From: PFJX01 sp964393825
Lineage (GTDB): Bacteria; Pseudomonadota; Gammaproteobacteria; Burkholderiales; Thiobacillaceae
Assembly (NCBI GenBank): GCA_964393825.1
Contig: CAYMUY010000022.1
Coordinates: forward strand, 8,804 to 72,803
DNA: 64,000 nt
Direction of reading: 5' to 3'
Shown here: positions 34,269 through 42,152 of the stretch, piece by piece
Layout: every line of letters starts with the position of its first letter
Numbering within the stretch: the stretch's first letter is position 1
Translations under genes and position numbers: made by a program
The notes under the pieces: generated by a model
Database searches by the model: none
Seen by the model: the letters and a program-made list of their open reading frames with translations, nothing else
Told to the model about the DNA's origin: nothing

Positions 34269-36185
34269 ATGAAACGGAAATGGTGGCAAAGCATCCTGGC
34301 CTTCCTGGCCTTGATGATGTTGGCAACCGCGCCAGTTAGCGCGGTGACGGATGGGGAGATCGCCTCACTGATGGCGGGTGGCCAGAAATACCTGCTGGAT
34401 AGTTTCGTTGTGAAACCAAGTGACTCAACCATGGGTTACTGGACGTCCTCGGGCGGTGGCAACCCATCCCAACCGGATACCGCCGCTGCGGTCGCCGCAC
34501 TGATCGAAACCGGCAAATACAGTGACCCGGCCTACGCTGCCATCATCGACAAGGCGGTCAAATACCTGCTGAGCAATGTCCAGTCCAATGGTGGCATCTA
34601 CGCGAGCAGCTATGAGGCCACCTATCAGACGGGCTTGAGCCTGGTCGCGTTGAGCCTGTATGGGCATCAGACCACGCAGAACGCCGCGTTCGGCACGGTA
34701 ATCCAGAATGCGCTGAATTACTTCAGCAACAACCAGAGCACGGATGGTGGCTGGACCTACACGCCCAGTTCCTCCTCCACTTCCAGCGACATGTCCAACA
34801 CGCAGTTCGCGGTGATGGGCCTGTACTATGGCTCCAGCTACCTGAACATTCCGATCAACGCCGATACGGCGGGCACCTGGGCCAACAAGCTCTACAACGC
34901 CATCACCTTTGATGACGCGACCCATACGCCCTATCAGTATGCGGACGGCCACTGCGGCTACTCGCACGGCGTGAACTACGTCGGTGAATACACCAACGAG
35001 ACCATGACCGGCGCCTGCCTCTGGAGTCTGGCCATGATCGGCAAGGGCGGCAGCGCGGCAGCCCAGAAAGCCATCGCCTGGTTCGCCAACAACTATCGCT
35101 GGACGCTGAACCAGCGCGACTACTACTTCGTCTATGCCATGTCGAAAGCCCTGGCCGGTACCGTGGGCGCCAACAACTCGATCGGCACGGCGCCGAATAC
35201 CCACGACTGGCTTAGCGACCTCAAGCAGACCCTGTTCGACCAAAAGGTCGCGGGCGCGGCTGGCACGAATCACTTCTACTGGACGGACCAGAACTGGTTG
35301 TCTTCGTATCCTCCGCTGACGGTGTCGTTCAACCTGATGGCCCTGGTGTTCGCCGACCCGAATACGGCAAGTCCCTCGAAGCTGTTGCCTGAAGAACCGG
35401 GCACCGACGTCCCTGCGCTCAACCAGGGCTTGGTCCGGCTCGAAACGACGGGCGGCGTCACCATCTCGGCACCGGATCGCGGCAATATCGCGGCGGGTAC
35501 GAAGGATACCGGCGTTGAACTCCCGGTCGGCTCGTTCGACTTCACCCTCAATGGCCTGACCACTGCGACCACGGTATTGCGGATCACCCCGCCCGCGGGC
35601 TCGCTCGACAAGACCAACCCGGCTGGCTTCCTCAACGCCGACGGCACCATCAAGGCCGGCCTGACCTGGTTCAAACTGGTGGGCGGCGCCTGGAAAGGCC
35701 TGCCGAGCGTGCCGATCTCGCTGGGCCCGGTGGGTGGTCCCTACACCTACATCGAAGTGACCCTGACCGACAACGGCCCGGAAGACACCAATCCGGCAGT
35801 CGGTGTGATCACTGACCCGGGTGCGCCTGGCGTCGGCTATACCGCTCCGACCGGCACGAGTACAGGTGCGGGTGGCGGCAGCTGCTTCATCGCCACCGCC
35901 GCCTACGGCAGCTACATGGCCCCGGATGTGATGGTGCTGCGTCAGTTCCGCGATCAATACCTGCTGACCAACGGCTTCGGCCGGATGCTGGTAGAAACCT
36001 ATTATGCGGTTTCGCCTCCCATCGCCCACTTCATCGCCCAGAATGAAGCCCTGCGCAGCGCCACCCGCGCGGCTTTGGCGCCGATCGTCTTCACGGTGAA
36101 GTATCCGTGGGCTTCGCTGGCCATCACCTTGCTGGCCGCTCTCGCCGGGCTGTTCCTGGTACGCCGCCGCAGCGCGATGCTCTGA
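34269..36185 (+). CDS. Exported terpene-cyclase-like protein with a CFI-box C-terminus
   Basis: This 638-residue protein starts MKRKWWQSILAFLALMM at ATG 34269, preceded by GGAG. A signal peptide ends near VSA. Residues about 25-370 show repeated alpha-helical segments (DTAAAVAALIETG, YQTGLSLVALSLYG, STDGGWTYTP, NTQFAVMGLYYG) like the alpha-alpha toroid of squalene/hopene cyclases and protein prenyltransferases. A beta-rich segment of the choice-of-anchor U type follows, near 390-520. The C-terminus has CFIATAAYGS (Cys539), a hydrophobic helix near 612-630 and a terminal RRR, the layout of CFI-box sorting domains. No acidic cyclase motif (DxDD) was seen. It is transcribed with, or just after, the lipoprotein gene inside the gsp locus. 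Function unknown. Confidence 0.8.
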   Translation: MKRKWWQSILAFLALMMLATAPVSAVTDGEIASLMAGGQKYLLDSFVVKPSDSTMGYWTSSGGGNPSQPDTAAAVAALIETGKYSDPAYAAIIDKAVKYLLSNVQSNGGIYASSYEATYQTGLSLVALSLYGHQTTQNAAFGTVIQNALNYFSNNQSTDGGWTYTPSSSSTSSDMSNTQFAVMGLYYGSSYLNIPINADTAGTWANKLYNAITFDDATHTPYQYADGHCGYSHGVNYVGEYTNETMTGACLWSLAMIGKGGSAAAQKAIAWFANNYRWTLNQRDYYFVYAMSKALAGTVGANNSIGTAPNTHDWLSDLKQTLFDQKVAGAAGTNHFYWTDQNWLSSYPPLTVSFNLMALVFADPNTASPSKLLPEEPGTDVPALNQGLVRLETTGGVTISAPDRGNIAAGTKDTGVELPVGSFDFTLNGLTTATTVLRITPPAGSLDKTNPAGFLNADGTIKAGLTWFKLVGGAWKGLPSVPISLGPVGGPYTYIEVTLTDNGPEDTNPAVGVITDPGAPGVGYTAPTGTSTGAGGGSCFIATAAYGSYMAPDVMVLRQFRDQYLLTNGFGRMLVETYYAVSPPIAHFIAQNEALRSATRAALAPIVFTVKYPWASLAITLLAALAGLFLVRRRSAML

Positions 36186-36213
36186 TCCGCTGCAGTACGA
36201 GCCTGGCTTGAAC

Positions 36214-36239
36214 AACGCCCCCGCAAGGGGGCGTTTTCT
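36214..36239 (+). terminator. Rho-independent terminator of the CFI-box protein gene
   Basis: A 9-bp GC-rich stem (AACGCCCCC, loop GCAA, GGGGGCGTT) is followed directly by TTCT, 29 bases after the stop codon at 36185. Its position and orientation suit a plus-strand terminator that separates this gene from the convergent gspN. Confidence 0.85.
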
Positions 36240-36351
36240 ATTGGCGCGTCGCGCCCTTGCGCGATGATGTCGACGGGAATGTTCTTTCTGTATTCTCCCG
36301 AAACCAGCGAGGCAGCAGGACGCCTCGAAAAACCCGTCTCACCACAGAATG

Positions 36352-36386
36352 CCGGTGTCCAGGTTGTCCATGAATATGGATTCCGG
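36352..36386. repeat. Dispersed repeat, copy 1
   Basis: It carries CCGGTGTCCAGGTTGT (36352-36367) and GGATTCCGG (36378-36386) with the same 26-base offset as the copy at 36602. The matching spacing shows that the two are related units, not chance matches. Confidence 0.65.
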
Positions 36387-36601
36387 CCGCGGATAGTGGC
36401 ACCTCGGGGTGGCGTCCTTTCGCCGGAATGACAGCGCAGAAGTTCGTACAGGTACCCAGCAGTTTGTCGCTGTACAGGCGCGTTCGCTTGCAGCGAGATA
36501 CGTTGCGGATCGCGCCGCAAGCGGACGCGCCTGCGCCAGACCCACCATCACCTCGCGATAGCCCACAGGACACCACGCATAACCCGTCACACCGACGAAT
36601 T

Positions 36602-36660
36602 CCGGTGTCCAGGTTGTTGATTTCACTGGATTCCGGAACAAGCCGGAATCCAGTGAAATC
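36602..36660. repeat. Dispersed repeat, copy 2, with 18-bp perfect hairpin
   Basis: Copy 2 has CCGGTGTCCAGGTTGT at 36602-36617, then an 18-bp perfect inverted repeat (36619-36636 against 36643-36660) around the loop AACAAG. The core ATTCCGG...CCGGAAT resembles the short dispersed repeats centred on ATTCC...GGAAT in Neisseria and other betaproteobacteria. It lies 21 bases beyond the gspN stop, so on the minus strand it could also stop or stabilise the gsp transcript. Confidence 0.7.
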
Positions 36661-36681
36661 AGAGGTATTTCGAGGTCGCCC

Positions 36682-37467
36682 TCAGTGTGCTTCCAGATTG
36701 AGCACCCAGGCGCCGGTGGCGTCCGCCCTGCCGATCATGTTCAGCACCGGTGTGTAGAGATTGCGGCGATCGTCCTGCGGGGGAACGAGGACCAGCCGCC
36801 CATTCATGCCCTTGCCGGGGTAATACTCGCCATCGCCATTGATCGCGACCGCGCCTTGCAGGGTCTGGACGGTGATATGGGCGCGCCTGCCATCCGGGTC
36901 GGCACGCAGGAGCGCGCTGTAGTCGCCCAGGGGCGCGGCAACGAGGTCGCTGCGGGCGCCGCGCCAGTCGGCTTTCGCTTCACCATGGATGCGATTGCCC
37001 GACAGATGCAGGTTCGCGATATCCAGCACCAGCTTGCCCTGGGGTTGCAGCAGGCTCAGCGCGCGCGTGGCGAAGCCGAGAACGGGCGCGTCAAGCTCGC
37101 CCCGGACATCGCGCAGATGCACGCCGTCACCACCGTAACGCAACGATCCCTTCAGCATTCTGGAGGCCTGGCCAAGCTCGAGGGCGAAACCCAGACCGCC
37201 GTGTAGCAACTCACCTGGCTGCCATCTCCAGCGCAGCCGGCCCAGGTCCAGGGTATCCATGCCCGAATTCCAGGTCACCCGGCCGACCGAGCCATGCCAG
37301 AGATCGCCCTCGACCTGATGCAACTGGACCGGGCTGTCCGCCGGTAAACGGCCCGCCACCCAGACTGCGGGCATCTGGACCACCAGGAACAGGAGATAAA
37401 GCAGCACACCGCCGAGGATCAACTTGTAGCGCACGCGTGGCGTCCGGGTGCCTGGATTCGGGTTCAT
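36682..37467 (-). CDS. gspN: Type II secretion protein GspN
   Basis: This 261-residue protein has one N-terminal transmembrane helix (YKLILGGVLLYLLFLVVQMPAVWV, about 15-38) and a periplasmic beta-rich domain with repeated GLRYGGDGV and GEYYPGKG segments, as in GspN. GspN is present in only part of type II systems and its role is not well defined. The start at ATG 37467 overlaps the gspM stop by four bases; the open frame extends upstream across gspM only as a shadow. It is the last gene of the gspG-N half. Confidence 0.9.
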   Translation of the reverse strand: MNPNPGTRTPRVRYKLILGGVLLYLLFLVVQMPAVWVAGRLPADSPVQLHQVEGDLWHGSVGRVTWNSGMDTLDLGRLRWRWQPGELLHGGLGFALELGQASRMLKGSLRYGGDGVHLRDVRGELDAPVLGFATRALSLLQPQGKLVLDIANLHLSGNRIHGEAKADWRGARSDLVAAPLGDYSALLRADPDGRRAHITVQTLQGAVAINGDGEYYPGKGMNGRLVLVPPQDDRRNLYTPVLNMIGRADATGAWVLNLEAH

Positions 37468-37964
37468 GGTGCGCTCCTCGACAACGTGGCCCGGGCGCGA
37501 ACCAGACCGGCAACGGGCAATCCCTCGACCTTGCATTCGCTCAAGGCAACGCCTTGCACCCCGAGTTCGCCAACCCAGCGCAGCCAGGCCTCGAAGGCCA
37601 CACCGTCCATGTTGACGACCAGGCGGTCGCTCCCCCGCGCACTCACCTCACCCAGTTTGTCCACCAGCTGGAATCGCGAGGCCGCCAGGCGCGCCGTGGC
37701 TTCGAGCGTCTGCGCGCTGCGGATCGGCGCCAGCCCGCGCAGGCGTTTGACATCCTCGCTGTCGGCACGCAATTGCGCGAGATCGACACGCAGTTGCGCG
37801 ACGCGGTCACGCAGTCGCACGCGCTCGCCGGTGAGTGGCTGCCAAAGGTAGAAGTACAGCCCGATCGGCAACAGCACCAGCAGACCGATCAGGATCAGGT
37901 TGCGCTCACGCGTGGCGAGGTTGGCCCAGGCATCGCCCAGCCGGGCAGGCATGCGGATCGTCAT
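37464..37964 (-). CDS. gspM: Type II secretion inner-membrane protein GspM
   Basis: This 166-residue protein has a short cytoplasmic N-terminus, one transmembrane helix (LILIGLLVLLPIGLYFYLW, about 23-43), a coiled-coil segment rich in Arg/Leu/Asp, and a ferredoxin-like periplasmic domain. This is the GspM architecture that partners GspL in the inner-membrane platform. The ATG at 37964 overlaps the gspL stop in an ATGA junction; ATG four codons later is an alternative. Confidence 0.92.
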   Translation of the reverse strand: MTIRMPARLGDAWANLATRERNLILIGLLVLLPIGLYFYLWQPLTGERVRLRDRVAQLRVDLAQLRADSEDVKRLRGLAPIRSAQTLEATARLAASRFQLVDKLGEVSARGSDRLVVNMDGVAFEAWLRWVGELGVQGVALSECKVEGLPVAGLVRARATLSRSAP

Positions 37965-39160
37965 GGCCGGCTCCGTTCGATCACGATGTTGTGGCCGCTT
38001 CCTTCGCCGCCCGCGTCGGCCACCTGGTAGCCCTTGCTGGCGAGCACGGCGCGCAGACCGTCGAGGTCCGTGGCGGTGGGTTGCACCAGGGTGAGCCGGC
38101 CGTCCTCGTAGTTCAGGCCGGCCACCCCGCCCACCTGGCCGGAGGTCGCATTGAGAACATGGAGAAAGTCACCGGGTTCGATAAAGCCACGCGCGCGCCG
38201 CAGCTCGGCCTGTTGCCTTTGCATCTGCAGGACCGGATCGACGATGGCCTGGGTTTGCGGAAAGGTGTCCTTGAACACCTGGTTCATCTCGGCTCGCAAG
38301 TGCTTGTTCTCCCAGGACAACCTCGCCCAGTCGACGACCGTGCCGAGGAGATGCACGCCCAGCGCGGCGGCGACCAGGCCGGCGGCAAGCCGATAACGGC
38401 TGAGGTTGGCGCCGCTGGAAAGCCGGGCGAGCCAGCCGCCGCGTTGCCGCGCGTAGTCGCCCTGGAGCAGATTGATGGCGGGAGGATGCGGATCGGGCTG
38501 GAGCCGTTGCAGGAGAACGGGGCAATCGAGCACGCGGCTCCAGGCGTCGGCATCCACTTCCAGCCCGCTTTCCAGCGTGATCGCACTGGGCGCGGCCTCG
38601 TGCCGACGCGCTTCCACGAGTGCCAGTTGCAGCGCCAGTGGCGGCGAGTTGGCGTCACCGTCGTCCAGCGCGAAACCGGCGCAGGGGCCACTGCGGACAA
38701 AGCCCTCATGGCCATTCCAGCGCGCGCTCCATTGCCCCGGAACATCCTCGCCACGCCAGAGCAGGTTTTCCGGAATCGCGCCGACCGCCACGATGCCATG
38801 CTTCCGGCACAATGCCAGCACCCGATCCAGCCAGGCGATTTCCACCACGGCGACGGGATACACATCATCCATCCCGACCTTGCCAAGGGCGACATGGGCG
38901 TTGGCCGGATCGAGCATCAGCCGGTCTTCCAGCGCATTGCCCAGGGCGCCGTGCAACTGGCGCAGGGCCTGCCGGGAAATCTTGATGTCGCTGAGCAGGA
39001 CCCGGCCTGCGGGCAGTGCCAGCCAGACTTCGTCGGCGCCGGGAAGTTCAGCCGCCCCAGCGGCCTCGCCTTGATCGGGACTGCCGCCCGGCAGTCGCCA
39101 GATGATGCGATCCAGGCTCTCGGGCAGGGGGTCGGGGAGCGAGATGAAGAGTCTTTTCAC
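37961..39160 (-). CDS. gspL: Type II secretion inner-membrane protein GspL
   Basis: This 399-residue protein has a cytoplasmic actin-like domain (residues 1 to about 245, beginning MKRLFISLPDPLPESLDRI), a transmembrane segment near 255-275 and a periplasmic ferredoxin-like domain. GspL anchors the GspE ATPase to the membrane. The start is a GTG at 39160 with a weak ribosome site; its N-terminus matches family expectation. It lies 61 bases after the gspK stop, the largest gap within this half of the operon. Confidence 0.93.
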   Translation of the reverse strand: MKRLFISLPDPLPESLDRIIWRLPGGSPDQGEAAGAAELPGADEVWLALPAGRVLLSDIKISRQALRQLHGALGNALEDRLMLDPANAHVALGKVGMDDVYPVAVVEIAWLDRVLALCRKHGIVAVGAIPENLLWRGEDVPGQWSARWNGHEGFVRSGPCAGFALDDGDANSPPLALQLALVEARRHEAAPSAITLESGLEVDADAWSRVLDCPVLLQRLQPDPHPPAINLLQGDYARQRGGWLARLSSGANLSRYRLAAGLVAAALGVHLLGTVVDWARLSWENKHLRAEMNQVFKDTFPQTQAIVDPVLQMQRQQAELRRARGFIEPGDFLHVLNATSGQVGGVAGLNYEDGRLTLVQPTATDLDGLRAVLASKGYQVADAGGEGSGHNIVIERSRP

Positions 39161-39221
39161 GTCAGGTCTCGTAGAGGCGGCGCTACAGGAAAGCCTGTCT
39201 CGGCAAAGGCGCGATCCGGGT

Positions 39222-40139
39222 TCAAAGTTGTTTCAGCCATAACAGCAGCGGCCAATTCTGCCCTTGCCGTTGATAAAGCGCCAAATAGCGCTGCTTTACC
39301 CGGCCAAATTCGGCGCTCAGGTCGACCAGGAAATAATCGCTGGCGACAGTCAGCAGGCGCTCCTGAAAGCCGAGTGCTTGCGCGGCGGTGAGCTTGCCAT
39401 GGAAATCGGCCAGGGACTCGCTGCCATTGCCCCGCTTTTCCACCAGCTGACGGGCATCCTCCAGGGTCAGTCCGGGGATGACGGCGGCCAGCACCTCGGG
39501 TCCGGCGGTATTGACGTTGACCGGCGTGGGCAGAGGCAGAACACAGACATAGGGGGCAAGCCTGTCGATGGTCGCCTGATCGTAGCCGCGCACCAGAGCC
39601 AGCTCGGACAGGTCGACCAGGGCACGGTTGGCGGGGTAATACGGGCTCGGCCTGGCCAGGTAATAGGCATCCTCGGCGCCGTCGGCGCCATACGGCAAGG
39701 CATCCGGGTCGATCCAGTCGACCAGGGCGTCAACCAGGGTGGCGGGCAAATCCAGCTGGGCGAGCAGGCGCTGATAGACGGCGATGTCCGCCCCGCTGAC
39801 CTGGTTGTTGCGAACCAGATTATTGAGGTTGAACCGCGCCTGCTGGTCGCTGATGCCGCCATCGACGCGACCGCGCTCGACCGGCAGGGCGACATGTTGC
39901 GCCCAGGGCTCGCCGAGATGGTCGACCGCATTCTTGCGCCGATCCTCATTGAGGATGGCGCCAGCCCAATCGATGCCGGCACGTACCACCGCCTCGCCCT
40001 GCGAGGCATCGCGCAGGTTCTCCACCTGCCGGGTCCAGACCTGCTGGCGCCAGGCGACGAAACTCGCCACCGTGGTGGCCATGGCGACGATGAGAATGAC
40101 GGTGATCAGCGCGATGCCGCGGCTGCGGTCAGTAGGCAT
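39222..40139 (-). CDS. gspK: Type II secretion minor pseudopilin GspK
   Basis: This 305-residue protein is the large minor pseudopilin that caps the pseudopilus tip with GspI and GspJ. Its leader ends at Gly before IALITVILIVAMATTVASFVAW; the fifth mature residue is Thr rather than Glu, which is typical of GspK and unlike the other pseudopilins. The central helical domain contains LVDWIDPDALPYGADGAED, and the C-terminal GspK domain is complete. The ATG at 40139 lies 11 bases inside the end of gspJ. Confidence 0.93.
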   Translation of the reverse strand: MPTDRSRGIALITVILIVAMATTVASFVAWRQQVWTRQVENLRDASQGEAVVRAGIDWAGAILNEDRRKNAVDHLGEPWAQHVALPVERGRVDGGISDQQARFNLNNLVRNNQVSGADIAVYQRLLAQLDLPATLVDALVDWIDPDALPYGADGAEDAYYLARPSPYYPANRALVDLSELALVRGYDQATIDRLAPYVCVLPLPTPVNVNTAGPEVLAAVIPGLTLEDARQLVEKRGNGSESLADFHGKLTAAQALGFQERLLTVASDYFLVDLSAEFGRVKQRYLALYQRQGQNWPLLLWLKQL

Positions 40140-40728
40140 ACCAGCGGGTCAGCACTTCACCCGACTCCAGTTTCAGGGTCACTTTCACCGCGCTTGGCTG
40201 CCGCATGCTGGCGTTGGGAGGCCAGCGCGTATTCCAGAGGCCGGCCAGGTCACGGTAGGAAAACTCCAGCGCCGAGACATGATCGAGCAGCACGGCGATA
40301 TCCGGCGTCGCGCGCGGGCCGCTGTCGACCATGGGCCAGCGCAACCACTCGATCTTGCCGTCGCGCAGCCGGTAGGCCACCCGCTCCGGCGGCAGGTTGC
40401 CGGCATCGGCCGGGCCCAGGCGGGTGAATTCCAGTTGCGCCGCATACTCGCCGGTGACGGTCGGCTCGCCCAGGAAGGCGGGCTGCGGCGTACCGCCGCG
40501 CAGGCGCGCGGGACGCTCCACGAAAGCGCTGAGGTCACGCCCCAGCCGGGTCCAGAACAAGGCCACCGCGCGCCACTGGCGATTTTCGTCATCCAGCCGC
40601 GCACGCGCCTTGAGTACCGCGTCGAGCCCGGCATAGGCCGCCATGCCCAGAAGCGCGAAGAGGGCCATCGCGACCAGGACTTCCAGCAGGGTGAAGCCAG
40701 CATGGCGTGATGCCCGGGAGTGCGTCAT
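40129..40728 (-). CDS. gspJ: Type II secretion minor pseudopilin GspJ
   Basis: This 199-residue protein has a short leader ending in Gly, then FTLLEVLVAMALFALLGMAAYAGL, with the conserved Glu at mature position 5. This is the prepilin-peptidase recognition site and N-terminal helix. The C-terminal part shows the GspJ beta-fold pattern. The ATG at 40728 overlaps the gspI stop by four bases. Confidence 0.93.
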   Translation of the reverse strand: MTHSRASRHAGFTLLEVLVAMALFALLGMAAYAGLDAVLKARARLDDENRQWRAVALFWTRLGRDLSAFVERPARLRGGTPQPAFLGEPTVTGEYAAQLEFTRLGPADAGNLPPERVAYRLRDGKIEWLRWPMVDSGPRATPDIAVLLDHVSALEFSYRDLAGLWNTRWPPNASMRQPSAVKVTLKLESGEVLTRWYAY

Positions 40729-41102
40729 CGATTCACCAGATAGCCGACCAGGATGGCCAGTGCGTGCTGGCCCCCGGCGACGGCGGCGACGCGGATTTCC
40801 ACACGCTCGACATAAGGGTTGGGGGTGGTGCCGACCTCGCTGGTCCAGTGGAAGGTGATGCCGGCCTGGGTTTCCGTGCCGCTGGTCTCGCCGGTGGGCG
40901 GCAGCTGGCGGGTGGCGCGCAGTTCAGCCAGACGATTGTCCGCCACCCAGCTCGCCAGCAGACGCTGCTTGAGTTCAAAGGCATTGTCCATCGAGGCCAT
41001 GACCGAGCGCTGCACGGCCGCCAGCGCGATCGCCAGGATGGCCAGCGCCACCAGCATTTCGATCAGGGTGAAACCCGGGACGGGCGCCGCGCGCAACCTC
41101 AT
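40725..41102 (-). CDS. gspI: Type II secretion minor pseudopilin GspI
   Basis: This 125-residue protein has a leader ending at Gly and mature FTLIEMLVALAILAIALAAV with Glu5, followed by a small GspI-type domain (LLASWVADNRLAELRATRQLP). GspI nucleates the pseudopilus tip complex. The ATG at 41102 overlaps the gspH stop by four bases. Confidence 0.93.
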   Translation of the reverse strand: MRLRAAPVPGFTLIEMLVALAILAIALAAVQRSVMASMDNAFELKQRLLASWVADNRLAELRATRQLPPTGETSGTETQAGITFHWTSEVGTTPNPYVERVEIRVAAVAGGQHALAILVGYLVNR

Positions 41103-41671
41103 TCGCCGGCCCCCTGATCAAGATCGTCCTCGACCCGGAGATTGCCGATGGCATCGGAGACCACCACCACCCGCAGATCATCGAGCGCCAGCACCACCGA
41201 AAACGGCGTATGGATGCCCGAGGGCGAGAACACGATCCGTTCCGGCGGAGTTGCCGAGAGTGACAACACGCGCTTGCGCGCCCGGACTTCGGCGATGCGG
41301 ATGTCCTCCCGCATCTTGCGGGCGGCAAACAATTCGTCGCCGGGGCGAGGGCGCCAGGCGAGTTCGGGGCCCTCGTCGCGCTCCCAGAAGGCATAGCCGT
41401 CCTCGTTGAACGACACCGCCAGCGGTCTGGCGCTGGTCACGGCCTCGTCGGCGAGGGCGGTGAGCAGAGCGGCCAGGCGCTCACCCTCGGTGCGCAAGCG
41501 GCGGGCATCATCGGAAAACAGGTTGAGCTGGAGGGTGGCGACCACGATGCCGATCACCACCAGCACCACCAGGAGTTCGATCAGGGTGAAGCCGCGCGCG
41601 GCACGGCACGACGGCACGGCGCGAAGCGGCGCAGGCAACGGCCTCGACTCGATCGACACGACCCGGTTCAA
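41099..41671 (-). CDS. gspH: Type II secretion minor pseudopilin GspH
   Basis: This protein has up to 190 residues, with the prepilin site GFTLIELLVVLVVIGIVVATLQLNLF and a GspH-type beta domain. The first possible start is a TTG at 41671, six bases after the gspG stop, giving a long 27-residue leader. A GTG closer to the Gly would give the short basic leader usual for pseudopilins, so the exact N-terminus is unsettled. It sits in the normal order G-H-I-J-K. Confidence 0.9.
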   Translation of the reverse strand: MNRVVSIESRPLPAPLRAVPSCRAARGFTLIELLVVLVVIGIVVATLQLNLFSDDARRLRTEGERLAALLTALADEAVTSARPLAVSFNEDGYAFWERDEGPELAWRPRPGDELFAARKMREDIRIAEVRARKRVLSLSATPPERIVFSPSGIHTPFSVVLALDDLRVVVVSDAIGNLRVEDDLDQGAGE

Positions 41672-41677
41672 GGTGCG

Positions 41678-42112
41678 CTACAGGCTCCAGGAACCGATAT
41701 CGGCACCATCGCCCTCACCACCCGATTCCCGATCCGAGCCAAAGGAAAACACATCGATTTCGCCATGGACACCCGGACTGAGATACTGGTAGGGCGAACC
41801 CCAGGGGTCTTTCGGCAGGCGATCGAGATAGCCGCCGCCCTTCCAGTTGGGCGGTACCGGTTCGGCGCTGGGGCGGGTGACCAGGGCGTTGAGGCCCTGT
41901 TCGGTGGTGGGGTAGCGGAAGTTGTCCAGGCGGTAGAGCTTCAACGCCTGCAACAAGGAGGAGATGTCCTGCTTCGCGGCGACCTGGCGGGCCTCGTCCG
42001 GACGGCTCATCACCTTGGGCACGACCAGGGCGGCGAGGACACCGAGGATGACGACGACAATCATGATTTCCAGCAACGTGAAGCCGCCGGACCGCAGAGG
42101 AGTGGAGCGCAT
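41678..42112 (-). CDS. gspG: Type II secretion major pseudopilin GspG
   Basis: It is the main subunit of the pseudopilus. The protein has 144 residues. Its leader ends in GG before FTLLEIMIVVVILGVLAALVVPKV, with Glu at mature position 5. The calcium-binding C-terminal part includes DPWGSPYQYLSPG and EIDVFSFGSDRESGGEGDGADIGSW, all diagnostic of GspG. The ATG at 42112 gives a short basic leader of the usual size, so it was preferred over the ATG at 42145. It is the first gene of the gspG-N half. Confidence 0.95.
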   Translation of the reverse strand: MRSTPLRSGGFTLLEIMIVVVILGVLAALVVPKVMSRPDEARQVAAKQDISSLLQALKLYRLDNFRYPTTEQGLNALVTRPSAEPVPPNWKGGGYLDRLPKDPWGSPYQYLSPGVHGEIDVFSFGSDRESGGEGDGADIGSWSL

Positions 42113-42152
42113 GGTGCTGTATTCCCGAAGTGTTGGAGAAAGCACGTCGATT

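Larger units (their letters stand above)
36240..36681. other. Repeat-bearing intergenic region between convergent genes
   Basis: This 442-base gap lies between the terminator at 36214 and the gspN stop. It contains two homologous degenerate repeat copies (36352-36386 and 36602-36636) and a long hairpin at 36619-36660. Short open frames here have no credible ribosome site or family resemblance. The Cys- and Arg-rich translations on both strands look non-coding. No RNA gene was recognised. Confidence 0.6.

Noticed and set aside
34425..36215. A minus-strand open frame opposite the CFI-box protein
   Set aside because: The plus-strand frame has a signal peptide, ribosome site, CFI-box and terminator; the opposite frame has none of these.
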